Assembly (NCBI RefSeq): GCF_000316605.1
Contig: NC_019683.1
Span: forward strand, 4,696,036-4,760,035
Origin: [Leptolyngbya] sp. PCC 7376
GTDB lineage: Bacteria > Cyanobacteriota > Cyanobacteriia > Cyanobacteriales > MRBY01
Reading direction: 5' to 3'
Length of the DNA stretch: 64,000 nt
Position 1 is the first letter of the stretch. Each line of letters opens with the position of its first letter. Below the pieces are notes generated by a model. That model made no database searches. It was not told where the DNA came from and was given only the letters and a program-made list of their open reading frames with translations. Below, piece by piece: positions 52,197 through 60,141 of this stretch. The position numbers and the translations under genes were made by a program.

Positions 52197-53235
52197 CAGC
52201 AAATTTCAGCCTAGCAAGGTGTATGAAGTAGTATAGGTGAGTTGACTGGTGAGGAAGAAAGTAGCATCTTGCCGAAAGCCTACTCATTAGACTTAAGACA
52301 GAAAATAGTGGATGCCTACGAAAGGGGTGGTGTGAGTCAAAGTAGTCTTGCCCGACAATTTGGAGTGGCGAAAAGTTTTGTACAAAAGCTCCTCGACCAA
52401 AAACGACTGACAGGGTCGATTGCTCCGAAAAAACGAAGCCAACAAACACCTCCCAAATTAAACGAAGAGCATCAAACAATATTGCGCCAGTTGCTCACCA
52501 AGAAAAACGATGCGACGCTAGCGGAACTATGTGATGAGATGGAGAAACGCACTGGTCTCCGTGTGGCCAATAGCACCATGCATCGCACCTTAAGAAGAAT
52601 GGGATATAGCCTCAAAAAAAACATTCTATCCAGACCTTAAGGCGACAAAACGAGTGCAACAAGCCAGATATGATTTTTGGCAGAAAATGCAAGCGACTCT
52701 AGCGAAAAACTTGATTTTTATCGATGAATCGGGCGTGAACTTAGCCATGACAAGACTGAGGGCACGTTCTGAGAAAGGGAAACGAGCTTATAGTCCGAAA
52801 TCCAGTAAACGAGGCAAGAATGTTTCTTTGATTGGAGCATTAGGCTTCAAGGGAATGGTCGCTAATTATCATCTGCTGGGGAGTACGGATGGATTAACCT
52901 TTGAAGCATTCATCAGCCAGAAGTTAATACCAAACTTATGGGCGGGAGCATGTGTGGTGATGGATAACTGTTCGATTCATTTAGGAGAGTCAGTACGCAC
53001 AATGATTGAGGCCGTGGGAGCTAAGTTGATTTACCTTCCTCCCTATTCTCCAGATTTTTCACCCATTGAAAATTGCTGGTCAAAGTTGAAAAGTACCTTG
53101 AAAAGTATCGGGGCAAGAACTTATCTAGCTCTAGACAAGGCAATTGAGGTAGCTTTTTCCAAGATTACCCTTGATGATATTCGATGCTGGTTTACACATT
53201 GCTGCTATTGCACCTCACTCGACTAGAAATTGCTA
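52197..53235 (+). mobile_element. IS630-family element inserted in the DDE_Tnp_4 element
   Basis: The ends AGCAAATTTC and, inverted, AGCAATTTCT lie between TA dinucleotides at 52195-52196 and 53236-53237. Joining the flanks across one TA restores the sequence GAATACCATCTC found uninterrupted in the other copy near 37450 (reverse strand), which proves the insertion point. The length is 1039 bases. It is a different IS630 lineage from those at 9867 and 54039. Confidence 0.9.
52242..53226 (+). CDS. IS630-family transposase in two frames
   Basis: The first part (52242-52640) has the helix-turn-helix YSLDLRQKIVDAYERGGVSQ and a second one at TLAELCDEMEKRTGLRVANS. The DDE part (52654-53226) has LIFIDESGVNLAMTRLRARS, ACVVMDNCSIHLGESV and YLPPYSPDFSPIENCWSKLK, so all three catalytic acidic residues are intact. 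The frames meet at CTC followed by eight A (52611-52621); the second is +1 relative to the first (or -2). Continuous reading would give LKKTFYPDLKATKRVQQARY. It is either a slippage-dependent fusion or a single-indel mutant of an otherwise well-kept gene. TTG at 52269 is a likely real start. Confidence 0.8.
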
Positions 53236-54038
53236 TACCATCTCAATGATGATTCTTTGAGCTGCTAAGAACTGATTCTTCTGTTTCTGCTCCGCACCTT
53301 TAGGCTTCTTGTGAGGAGTGTGACTCCGCTGATGTCGCTTGTGTAGACCTTGATATCCGGCATCGGCAAGGCAGAGTTGTCCCTGCTGAAAATGCACTCT
53401 ACTCTTTTTGAGTAGTTTGAAGTCATGGGTGCTACCTTTCTCACAGTCACAACAGATAATCTGTGCCTACTGCCAAGCAATAACTATTTGAGCTTTAAGG
53501 GAATGATGCTTCTTTTTCTCTGAGTAGTAAAGACGTTGTTTTTTGGGGCTTTTCAATCGCCTGTTCTGTGGCATCCATCACCACTACTGTTAGAGATAAC
53601 TCTTCTGAACCATGGAGCTGTTTCATGCCGGGTAAGTGGCAATCGGTTTCTTTGATGAGTGTATTCTCTGTTTTTTGCACCATGCGACAAACTGTTGATT
53701 CATGAATGCCCCATGATTGAACGATAGGAAAATAAGTGCGATATTCCCTCGGATATTCCAAGGTGAAGAGTAGCTGATTTTCCAGGGATAAAACACTGGG
53801 ACGACCGGGTTTTTGCTTTGCTTTAGCTTCTGCTAGGACTTCTACCAGACGATTGAAGGTCTGAAGTTTAACTCCACAGGCTCTCCTGAATTGTTCTGGA
53901 GATAAATGTTGGAGCTGTTCGTAAGTCAGCATTTCTATCGCTATGACTCTGATACTTTCCTCTTTTTTACCTACTCTCACCCCTTTTGCAAGAGGTCAAC
54001 TGATGACATGAAAAGCATCAGGGTGATTCTCTAATATA

Positions 54039-54985
54039 TAGCAGCGAAGGAGAAGGTTAGGACATAGAACAGAAGGCTATTCTGATGGCATCGAACAAAT
54101 CCTCAGTCTTCTTGATGAGCTTACTTACCTCCTTCTTTAACCTCCCCCAAAACTTCTCTATCTTGTTCAGGTGTGGTGAGTAGGGTGGCAAAAATATCAC
54201 TTCACATCCTGCCTTCGCCACCAATGTTTGTATTCTTTCCTTTGGATGAACACTGGCATTATCCAGAATAATAATTTGACCCGGAATCAACTCTGGCACT
54301 AAGCAATCCTCTACCCATTGGCAAACTAAGGCGCTGTTGGCATAGCCCTCAAATACCATCGGTGCTATCTGCTCTCCCTCTCGCCATCCTCCAATCACGC
54401 TAACTCGTTCTATACGATGACCTAACTTCTCTGCGATAAACCTCTCTGACTTATGGCAGTAGCCATACCCATAATCTAAGGTATTATCAAATCCACTTTC
54501 ATCGATATATACGAGTCGTTCTTGGACATACTGCTTCAGTTGTGCCACAAATGCTTTTTCTAATTCTTTATCTCTCTCTTGATATCGATAGGTCTTTTTT
54601 TTCGAGTAAATTCAATTTTCCGTAGAGCTTCACGTCTGGATGCATCACTAATAGACTCTGGCCATTTCTCCGCCATTTCCTTCTGGGTTAGATGCCCATA
54701 TTTCTCTGCAAAAGCACGAAAAGCATCTAGATCATTAATCTTCGGTTGAGGGCCTCGACGGTAATCTGTCTTCGGAGCGACTGAACCGATTTTCTCTCGT
54801 CGTTTCAGCCACAGGTCTAGCGTATTTCGGCTAATACCAAAGAAGCGACAGATATCACTTTTTCGTTCACCTTTATCGAAGGCGGCAACAGCTTTTAGGC
54901 GTAAATCAAGACTATGGGGAGCAGGCATGGCATCTATGTTTATTGCTTCTATCCTATTCTGTCTTAACCCACTCCTTGCTTGCTA
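54039..54985 (-). mobile_element. IS630-family element, apparently intact
   Basis: Inward from both ends the sequence starts TAGCA and continues with 19 of 25 matching bases (TAGCAGCGAAGGAGAAGG on the left, TAGCAAGCAAGGAGTGGG on the right). TA flanks both sides (54037-54038 and 54986-54987). The 947-base element carries a two-frame transposase on the minus strand. Confidence 0.87.
54057..54928 (-). CDS. IS630-family transposase, probable -1 frameshift product
   Basis: The upstream frame (54560-54928) encodes SLDLRLKAVAAFDKGERKSD and the helix-turn-helix ICRFFGISRNTLDLWLKRR, up to EFTRKK. The downstream frame (54057-54548) encodes RLVYIDESGFDNTLDYGYGY, IILDNASVHPKERI and FLPPYSPHLNKIEKFWGRLK, with the full DDE triad. 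The join is a run of eight A before G on the minus strand, containing the heptamer A-AAA-AAG, which is a classic -1 slippery site. The fused reading is RKKKTYRYQERDKELEKAF, as expected for the family. This copy looks active. Confidence 0.85.
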
Positions 54986-55223
54986 TAGCAGTGATCATTT
55001 AATTTGATACGTCATGCGAACCTCAATCCTGAGCCTGTCTGCAATACCAAATTTAGAATTAATTTCTTGGCAAAATTGATCATGCTTGCAGTGAGCACAA
55101 TAGTAAGGGATGCAACTAGGGCGATCGCCTCCAGCCTCTGAATCGTTTTTTGGGGAGAGGTGAAATTCTAATGCCTATATCTATCGCAATTTCGCTCATG
55201 AAGACAAAATCAATAATGGTGTT
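54986..55223. other. Intergenic region beyond the third IS block
   Basis: These 238 bases contain a HIP1 site and a few short open frames with stops but no convincing gene, repeat or terminator. They lie downstream of the minus-strand M16 peptidase gene. Confidence 0.4.
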
Positions 55224-56510
55224 TTAGAATTTTGGTTTAATCGACACGACAGCATAAGCACTTGGGTCTAGGTATTGACGAGCCGCAGCTTGAATATCAT
55301 CAGCAGTGATTTTCTGAATACGTTCAACGTAATTTAAAGCAGGTTCCAGAGATCCAAATAAAGACTGATAATAGCCATAAAGATTCGTTCGATCGCCGGG
55401 ACGCTCATTCCCAAAAATAAAGCGATTTGCTACTTGAGTTTTAACCCTTTCAAGCTCTTGCTCTAAAACAGATTCTCGTTGAATAGTTCTGATGTGATCG
55501 ACAATTGCAGCCTCTACCTCGGGTATATTTTCAGCGGGTAATTTTGCGGAGAGATATAGTACCCCTTGATGCTTTTGCGTGAAGTTACTCACGCTGATTT
55601 GTGAAACTGAACCCCGTTGTTCACGAAGATCACGATAGAGGCGGGATACTTTCCCCTGACCTAAAATCATCGCCAGCAAATCAAGACTATAGGTATTTTC
55701 GAGCTGGTTTAGACCGGGTACTCGCCACATCATGACTAGTCGTGCTTGCTGGATACTGTCATCTTCATATTCACGGCGAACAATTTCAGTGAAAGCTTGC
55801 TCTGGTTTGAGGTTGGAGAGAGTCGGTACCGCAGCAACCGTTTTTGGTTGATATAGATTATCAAAGGCCTCTGCGACTAATTCAATCAGGCGATCGCCGG
55901 GAAGATTTCCCACGACAGCAGCAGTCATCCGTTGGGGCTGATACCAAAATCCATGAAAATCACGCATTTGTTGCGCTTGCAGTCCTTCAATTACAGAGGC
56001 AGGACCAAGGACAGGGCGACGATAGGGTAATGTTTCAAATCCTGTTTCAATTGCCCGAAAATAAGTGCGACGACGGGGATTATCTTCCGACCGCCGAATT
56101 TCTTCGAGAACCACATGACGTTCTCGCTCAAAAGCATCATCGGGAATACTGGGATTGAGTAAAACATCCAGTTGCAACGGTGCCAACTCTGCAAAATCTT
56201 GGGGTGCACAGGTGACGTAATAGTGGGTATATTCTTGGCTCGTGGCGGCATTGGTGACTGCGCCTTTTGCTTCGATGCGCTGCTCAAATTCACCACTAGC
56301 AATACGAGGTGTGCCTTTAAAAATCATGTGCTCTAAAAAGTGAGCCATGCCATTAATACTATCGGCTTCGACGGCAGACCCCAGATTCATCCAGACATTG
56401 AGACTGACAACATCAACCGGTACCTGTTCTGCGACCACAGTTAAACCATTCGGTAATGTCTTGACGGTTGGTTGGTTGAGACGTGGCGGAGACACTAGGA
56501 TGGAGGTCAT
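55224..56510 (-). CDS. M16 family zinc metallopeptidase
   Basis: The 428-residue protein carries the inverted zinc motif HFLEH (residues 57-61, in MAHFLEHMIFKGTPR) and the third ligand region ERHVVLEEIRRSEDNPRRR about 75 residues later. A C-terminal M16_C domain follows with RVPGLNQLENTYSLDLLAMI and GNERPGDRTNLYGYYQSLFG. This is the pitrilysin/processing-peptidase family. No signal peptide is seen. Only one M16 gene is present here; cyanobacteria often have an inactive partner next to it, which is not the case. The ATG at 56510 gives a normal N-terminus (KTLPNGLTVVAEQ). Confidence 0.92.
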   Translation of the reverse strand: MTSILVSPPRLNQPTVKTLPNGLTVVAEQVPVDVVSLNVWMNLGSAVEADSINGMAHFLEHMIFKGTPRIASGEFEQRIEAKGAVTNAATSQEYTHYYVTCAPQDFAELAPLQLDVLLNPSIPDDAFERERHVVLEEIRRSEDNPRRRTYFRAIETGFETLPYRRPVLGPASVIEGLQAQQMRDFHGFWYQPQRMTAAVVGNLPGDRLIELVAEAFDNLYQPKTVAAVPTLSNLKPEQAFTEIVRREYEDDSIQQARLVMMWRVPGLNQLENTYSLDLLAMILGQGKVSRLYRDLREQRGSVSQISVSNFTQKHQGVLYLSAKLPAENIPEVEAAIVDHIRTIQRESVLEQELERVKTQVANRFIFGNERPGDRTNLYGYYQSLFGSLEPALNYVERIQKITADDIQAAARQYLDPSAYAVVSIKPKF

Positions 56511-56567
56511 ATGAAAGGCAGATAGGTTTTTTCAGCTGACAATTTGGAGTTTCTATACTTTAACGCA

Positions 56568-57401
56568 ATGTTAGTCATCGAGTTTCTACAGGCTTTTCTC
56601 GGCGATCGCTGGCTGTCATTCTTCCTGACGATCACTCATCTGGGAGACCAACCGTCTTACATTGTGCTGCTGAGTTTATATTTTTGGTTGGTTAGTCCAG
56701 TACAAGGCCGTCAGCTCGGTTTGGTATTGAGCCTCAGCATTATTAGTAATTTTTTATTGAAAGATGCGTTTAGTTTGCCTCGTCCCTACCTACTCAACCC
56801 AGATGTGGCAACACCAGCCGCCTTCGAAAAACAAAGTAGTTTTAGTTTTCCAAGCGGTCATGCCCAAGGTATCACAACAGTATGGGTGACAATTGCTCAC
56901 TACCAACAAAAAACATGGGTTTGGACAGTGGCGATCGCCTTGATTTTTTTAGTGGCTCTCTCGCGAGTTTATCTGGGGGTTCATTTTCCAATTGATGTAA
57001 TCGCTGGGATTTTTGTCGGCATCATTTGGGCAACTCTCGGCTTCTGGAGTAACGATAACGCAGACAGCTTTTGTTATCAGCTCGAACAAAAAATTTTAAT
57101 TTGGATTACAGGCGGGATGTTGGCGATCGCCTTTCCAGAGTTTGCGGCAGTACTGGGTGTGTTCTGTGGCTTTTTCACTGTCACAACAAAAAATCATCTA
57201 GTTCCAACAACTTGGCTAAGCAAAACTATCCTTGGAATGCTCGGCATTATCATCGTTCTTACACTGCATACTTTACTAAGCAAAATAAGCCTACTACTGC
57301 CAGAAATTTCTCTCATTGATTACACACGTTATCTGGCGATCGCACTCTGCATTACAGAAGGTGTACCGTGGCTATGGCGACGCATTCAGCCAGTAAGATA
57401 G
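56568..57401 (+). CDS. PAP2-family membrane phosphatase
   Basis: The 277-residue protein has about seven hydrophobic spans and the three phosphatase motifs: KDAFSLPRPYLLN, SFPSGHAQG and SRVYLGVHFPIDVIAG. It should remove phosphate from a lipid such as phosphatidate or undecaprenyl diphosphate at the membrane. The last third is extra hydrophobic sequence beyond the PAP2 core. The ATG at 56568 is preferred; the open frame reaches a TTG at 56544. It lies 22 bases upstream of era and may be cotranscribed with it. Confidence 0.87.
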   Translation: MLVIEFLQAFLGDRWLSFFLTITHLGDQPSYIVLLSLYFWLVSPVQGRQLGLVLSLSIISNFLLKDAFSLPRPYLLNPDVATPAAFEKQSSFSFPSGHAQGITTVWVTIAHYQQKTWVWTVAIALIFLVALSRVYLGVHFPIDVIAGIFVGIIWATLGFWSNDNADSFCYQLEQKILIWITGGMLAIAFPEFAAVLGVFCGFFTVTTKNHLVPTTWLSKTILGMLGIIIVLTLHTLLSKISLLLPEISLIDYTRYLAIALCITEGVPWLWRRIQPVR

Positions 57402-57423
57402 ATAAATACCTATCAACAATTTT

Positions 57424-58365
57424 ATGACCGACGATATCCCCCTCACTTCAACGATTCCTGTCGCCCCAGAAGGCTTTCGCTCTGGCTTTGTTGCCTTACT
57501 GGGTCGCCCGAATGTGGGCAAATCGACGTTGATGAATCAGTTGATTGGTCAGAAAATTGCGATCACTTCCCCCGTTGCCCAAACGACTCGTAATCGCCTG
57601 CGAGGTATTTTCACAAATGAGCGATCGCAGATTATTTTTGTGGACACACCAGGTATTCATAAACCCCATCATGAACTTGGCAAAATTCTCGTTAAAAATG
57701 CCCGTAGTACTGTCGGTGCAGTTGATTTAGTTGTGTTTATTGTGGATGGCTCAGTGCCACTGGGTAAAGGTGATCGATTTATCGCAGACTTTCTCCAGAA
57801 AACCCAAGCCTCTGTAATTCTCGGCGTCAATAAAATCGATCAACGTCCTGATAATAAACCCCATATTCTCCAGTCTTATCAAGATCTCGCCACCGAGAAT
57901 AACTGGCAGCTGCAAGAATTTTCAGCGCTGGAAGGCGATCGCCTCAATACTCTCGAAAACTCTCTCATTACTACCCTCGAACCTGGCCCTTACTATTACC
58001 CGCCAGACCTCGTCACAGATCAGCCCGAACGATTCATCATGGCTGAACTCATCCGCGAACAAATTTTGCTCCACACCCGCCAAGAAATTCCTCACTCTGT
58101 GGCGATCGCCATTGAACAAGTCAACGAAACCCCAGACATCACCGAAGTCCGAGCTGCGATTAATGTCGAACGCTCATCCCAAAAAGGCATTCTGATTGGC
58201 AAAAAAGGTTCCATGCTCAAAACCATTGGCACCGCCGCTCGTCAGCAAATCCAAAAACTGATCGCAGGAAAAGTTTACCTAGAGCTTTTCGTGAAAGTCC
58301 AACCGAAATGGCGGCAATCCCGTGCGAGCCTAGCTGAACTTGGATATCGCGTTGAAGAAGGCTAA
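57424..58365 (+). CDS. era: GTPase Era
   Basis: The 313-residue protein has the G motifs GRPNVGKSTLMNQLIGQKIA (G1), QTTRNRLRGI (G2), FVDTPGIHKPHH (G3) and GVNKIDQ (G4), then a C-terminal KH domain with GILIGKKGSMLKTIGTAARQ and LELFVKVQPKWR. Era binds the 3' end of 16S rRNA and helps 30S subunit assembly. It converges with the rpsP-KH gene pair, which is also tied to the small subunit. Confidence 0.96.
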   Translation: MTDDIPLTSTIPVAPEGFRSGFVALLGRPNVGKSTLMNQLIGQKIAITSPVAQTTRNRLRGIFTNERSQIIFVDTPGIHKPHHELGKILVKNARSTVGAVDLVVFIVDGSVPLGKGDRFIADFLQKTQASVILGVNKIDQRPDNKPHILQSYQDLATENNWQLQEFSALEGDRLNTLENSLITTLEPGPYYYPPDLVTDQPERFIMAELIREQILLHTRQEIPHSVAIAIEQVNETPDITEVRAAINVERSSQKGILIGKKGSMLKTIGTAARQQIQKLIAGKVYLELFVKVQPKWRQSRASLAELGYRVEEG

Positions 58366-58402
58366 AGCAAATCAAACAATAGGGCGACTTAACTTTGCCA
58401 AT

Positions 58403-58428
58403 AAAAAAACCTTGTCTCAGCAAGGTCT
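58403..58428 (-). terminator. Terminator between era and the KH-domain gene
   Basis: ACCTTG (58409-58414) and CAAGGT (58421-58426) form a six-pair stem with a six-base loop. On the minus strand it is followed by seven T, so it should end the rpsP-KH transcript; on the plus strand only a weak T tract follows. Confidence 0.7.
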
Positions 58429-58486
58429 TTCATCATATTCGAATTCATTAAAATTTTGTTTTGAGGATTAGGATTTTTCTAAATCT

Positions 58487-58927
58487 CTAACCATCATTAC
58501 TAGAACGTAATTGCGGAGAAGGCTTACGAGAGCGGGGACGACGGGATGAGGACGATGAACGACTACGGCGACCATCACCATTTCTGCCACGCGAGCCACC
58601 AGAACGGCCGCCTCTCGAACCAGACCCATCATCACGACTACTGCCATATACATCAAGATAAACCTGATGCTCTGTCTCAGCAGCGGAGGTATTGAGGACG
58701 GTTTGAATCGCTTTTAAATTACGACCGCCCCGGCCAAACACTTTTCCTTTATCCTCTTGCTCAAACGCAACACGCACCCAAACTTTGTTACTACTGCTGA
58801 GTAGTTCACAATCAACCTTTAAAGAAGAGGGATCGTCAACCAAAGGCTCAAGCAGGAATTTAACGATCTTTCCGTAATCAGGTGTCAATTGCGCTGCGGA
58901 ATCAGAGGAATTATCGGAATTAGGCAT
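58487..58927 (-). CDS. KH-domain RNA-binding protein with Arg/Gly/Ser-rich tail
   Basis: The 146-residue protein has a KhpA-like KH domain (about 15-95; [20 protein letters not shown], then [20 protein letters not shown] containing the GxxG loop). A basic disordered tail of about 50 residues follows, made of R, G, S and D ([20 protein letters not shown]). Ordinary KhpA proteins are near 75-80 residues, so the leader and tail are additions. The start overlaps the rpsP stop by eight bases, so it is translationally coupled. It is probably an RNA chaperone or ribosome-linked factor. Confidence 0.88.
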   Translation of the reverse strand: MPNSDNSSDSAAQLTPDYGKIVKFLLEPLVDDPSSLKVDCELLSSSNKVWVRVAFEQEDKGKVFGRGGRNLKAIQTVLNTSAAETEHQVYLDVYGSSRDDGSGSRGGRSGGSRGRNGDGRRSRSSSSSRRPRSRKPSPQLRSSNDG

Positions 58928-59168
58928 TAACTTGGTCGAATACTTTAGCTTTCTCTAGGATACTGCGAACTGTATCTGTAGGCTGAGCACCGTCTTTAAG
59001 ACGCTTAACAATTGCAGGAACGTTGAGGCGAGTCTCGTCAGTGCGGGGGTTGTAGAAACCAAGTTCTTCGAGGGGACGACCATCGCGACGGCTTGTACTT
59101 TGAGCAGCGACAATACGATAGCTAACTTCTCTTTTTTTACCGAAACGCTTTAAACGTAGCTTTACCAT
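58920..59168 (-). CDS. rpsP: 30S ribosomal protein S16
   Basis: The 82-residue protein reads [20 protein letters not shown] and continues with [20 protein letters not shown], the standard S16 sequence, with the usual length. It binds 16S rRNA in the 30S body. The gene is first in a two-gene unit with the KH-domain protein, overlapping it by eight bases. The TAGATAAAA-rich upstream stretch should hold the promoter. Confidence 0.97.
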   Translation of the reverse strand: MVKLRLKRFGKKREVSYRIVAAQSTSRRDGRPLEELGFYNPRTDETRLNVPAIVKRLKDGAQPTDTVRSILEKAKVFDQVNA

Positions 59169-59361
59169 TGGGATTTCTAAGAAATGTCTATAGTGACTAA
59201 AGATAAAAATATTTGACTATATAGCCAATATACAATCTAAGCACAGGCGTATAGGGCTGTCAATGTAATTATGGTTTGCGTATGTTGGTGGTCTTGAGGT
59301 GACAGGGATCCATATCTGACAGCATTGAAACGGCAAGGTTTTCCAGAATTGTTTATGATCC

Positions 59362-59997
59362 ATGTTAATTATTGTTGAAGTTTGTTTAAGAACCTTGACT
59401 ACAGCACTTACACCGCCGACTTCTATTCAGCATCAATGGCATCGTCTTGCGCCAATTTGGCAGGGTGGTGTTGAACAGGTGCAAGCTGGTTTACCTCACA
59501 GCCAACTTCCGCCTGCATGGCAGATTTTACTGTTGGGAGACGGCTCTCCGACAAGGCATCTGGGATTATTGACTCGGGAAAAAATCGAGGTAGATGTCAT
59601 TGATATGTCGCCGATTGGTGCGGGGGATGATGGGGCACCTAGTTTGATCTCAGCAATTCCAAATCCTCATTTACGTCGTCAGGTTTGGCTGCGTACGGCT
59701 TCCGGTCAAAGGCTTGCCTATGCTACATCTTGGTGGGATGCGAACCATGTGGATGACTATTTGCAAAATAGGAATCTACCGATTTGGGAAAGTTTGACGC
59801 GTCTTCATACAGAACTTTATCGGGATATTCAAGGTATTTATTATGGGCGATCGCCTGAGCTAGAAACAGCATTCCAACAGAAAGGGCCATTTTGGGGTAG
59901 GCATTATCTCTTTTGGCATGATGGGAAACCTCTCACTTTGATCTATGAAGTCTTTTCTCCCTATCTCTGCAAGTATCTCGGAGAATTGCAGTCTTAA
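59362..59997 (+). CDS. Chorismate lyase (UbiC-like, DUF98 family)
   Basis: The 211-residue protein belongs to the cyanobacterial chorismate pyruvate-lyase family: LPPAWQILLLGDGSPTRHLG, VWLRTASGQRLAYATSWWDA and FWGRHYLFWHDGKPLTLIYE-VFSPYL. The product 4-hydroxybenzoate starts plastoquinone biosynthesis in cyanobacteria. The final glutamate in YEVFSPYL matches the active-site acid of UbiC. The ATG at 59362 is the longest start; an in-frame later start would be equally acceptable since the first 20 residues are not conserved in character. Confidence 0.85.
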   Translation: MLIIVEVCLRTLTTALTPPTSIQHQWHRLAPIWQGGVEQVQAGLPHSQLPPAWQILLLGDGSPTRHLGLLTREKIEVDVIDMSPIGAGDDGAPSLISAIPNPHLRRQVWLRTASGQRLAYATSWWDANHVDDYLQNRNLPIWESLTRLHTELYRDIQGIYYGRSPELETAFQQKGPFWGRHYLFWHDGKPLTLIYEVFSPYLCKYLGELQS

Positions 59998-60004
59998 TTT
60001 TCAA

Positions 60005-60046
60005 AAAGAAAAAAGCTACCCTCTCGATTAATACGGAAAGGATAGC
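60005..60046 (-). terminator. Terminator downstream of the carbonic anhydrase gene
   Basis: GCTACCCT (60015-60022) pairs with AGGATAGC (60039-60046) with one G-T pair. On the minus strand the stem is followed by TTTTTTCTTTTT. It lies about 100 bases after the carbonic anhydrase stop. A second hairpin GGGCGATC...GATCGCCC lies between them at about 60089-60113. Confidence 0.68.
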
Positions 60047-60141
60047 GATGTTTGATTTATATGCAAGATTTTTGATTTGTTAGAAGTGGGGCGATCGCCA
60101 AACCATGATCGCCCTGGAGCTATTTCAGAATCCAAATCGAC

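Larger units (their letters stand above)
52081..53932 (-). pseudogene. Transposase of the DDE_Tnp_4 type, interrupted and degenerate
   Basis: The N-terminal half (53495-53932) begins MLTYEQLQHLSPEQFRRACG and has the helix-turn-helix SWGIHESTVCRMVQKTENTL. The catalytic half lies in the -1 frame after an AGAGAAAAAGAAGC run, where KKKHHSLKAQ continues. That half has TAG where the other copy has TGG in AWQWAQ, and is then split by the IS630 between RIIIEM and the FRMLKRFRILSS region. The gene is therefore dead by at least two changes. Confidence 0.82.
52063..53999 (-). mobile_element. IS5-superfamily element (DDE_Tnp_4 type) interrupted by an IS630
   Basis: Perfect 18-base terminal repeats TTGACCTCTTGCAAAAGG (52063-52080) and its complement (53982-53999) bound the element. 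Removing the IS630 (52197-53235) and one TA leaves 896 bases. No clear target duplication is seen at the outer ends. A 3' fragment of the same element lies at 37149-37583. Confidence 0.87.

Noticed and set aside
53265-53480. A 71-codon minus-strand frame inside the DDE_Tnp_4 element, with a twin at 37195-37389
   Set aside because: Both are alternative-frame readings of the transposase catalytic region, where the correct frame gives HDFKLLKKSR and CLADAGYQGLH.
60088-60113. Hairpin GGGCGATC...GATCGCCC as a regulatory element
   Set aside because: It is made of HIP1-type sequence, which is abundant in the genome and often forms chance hairpins. It is noted only next to the better terminator.
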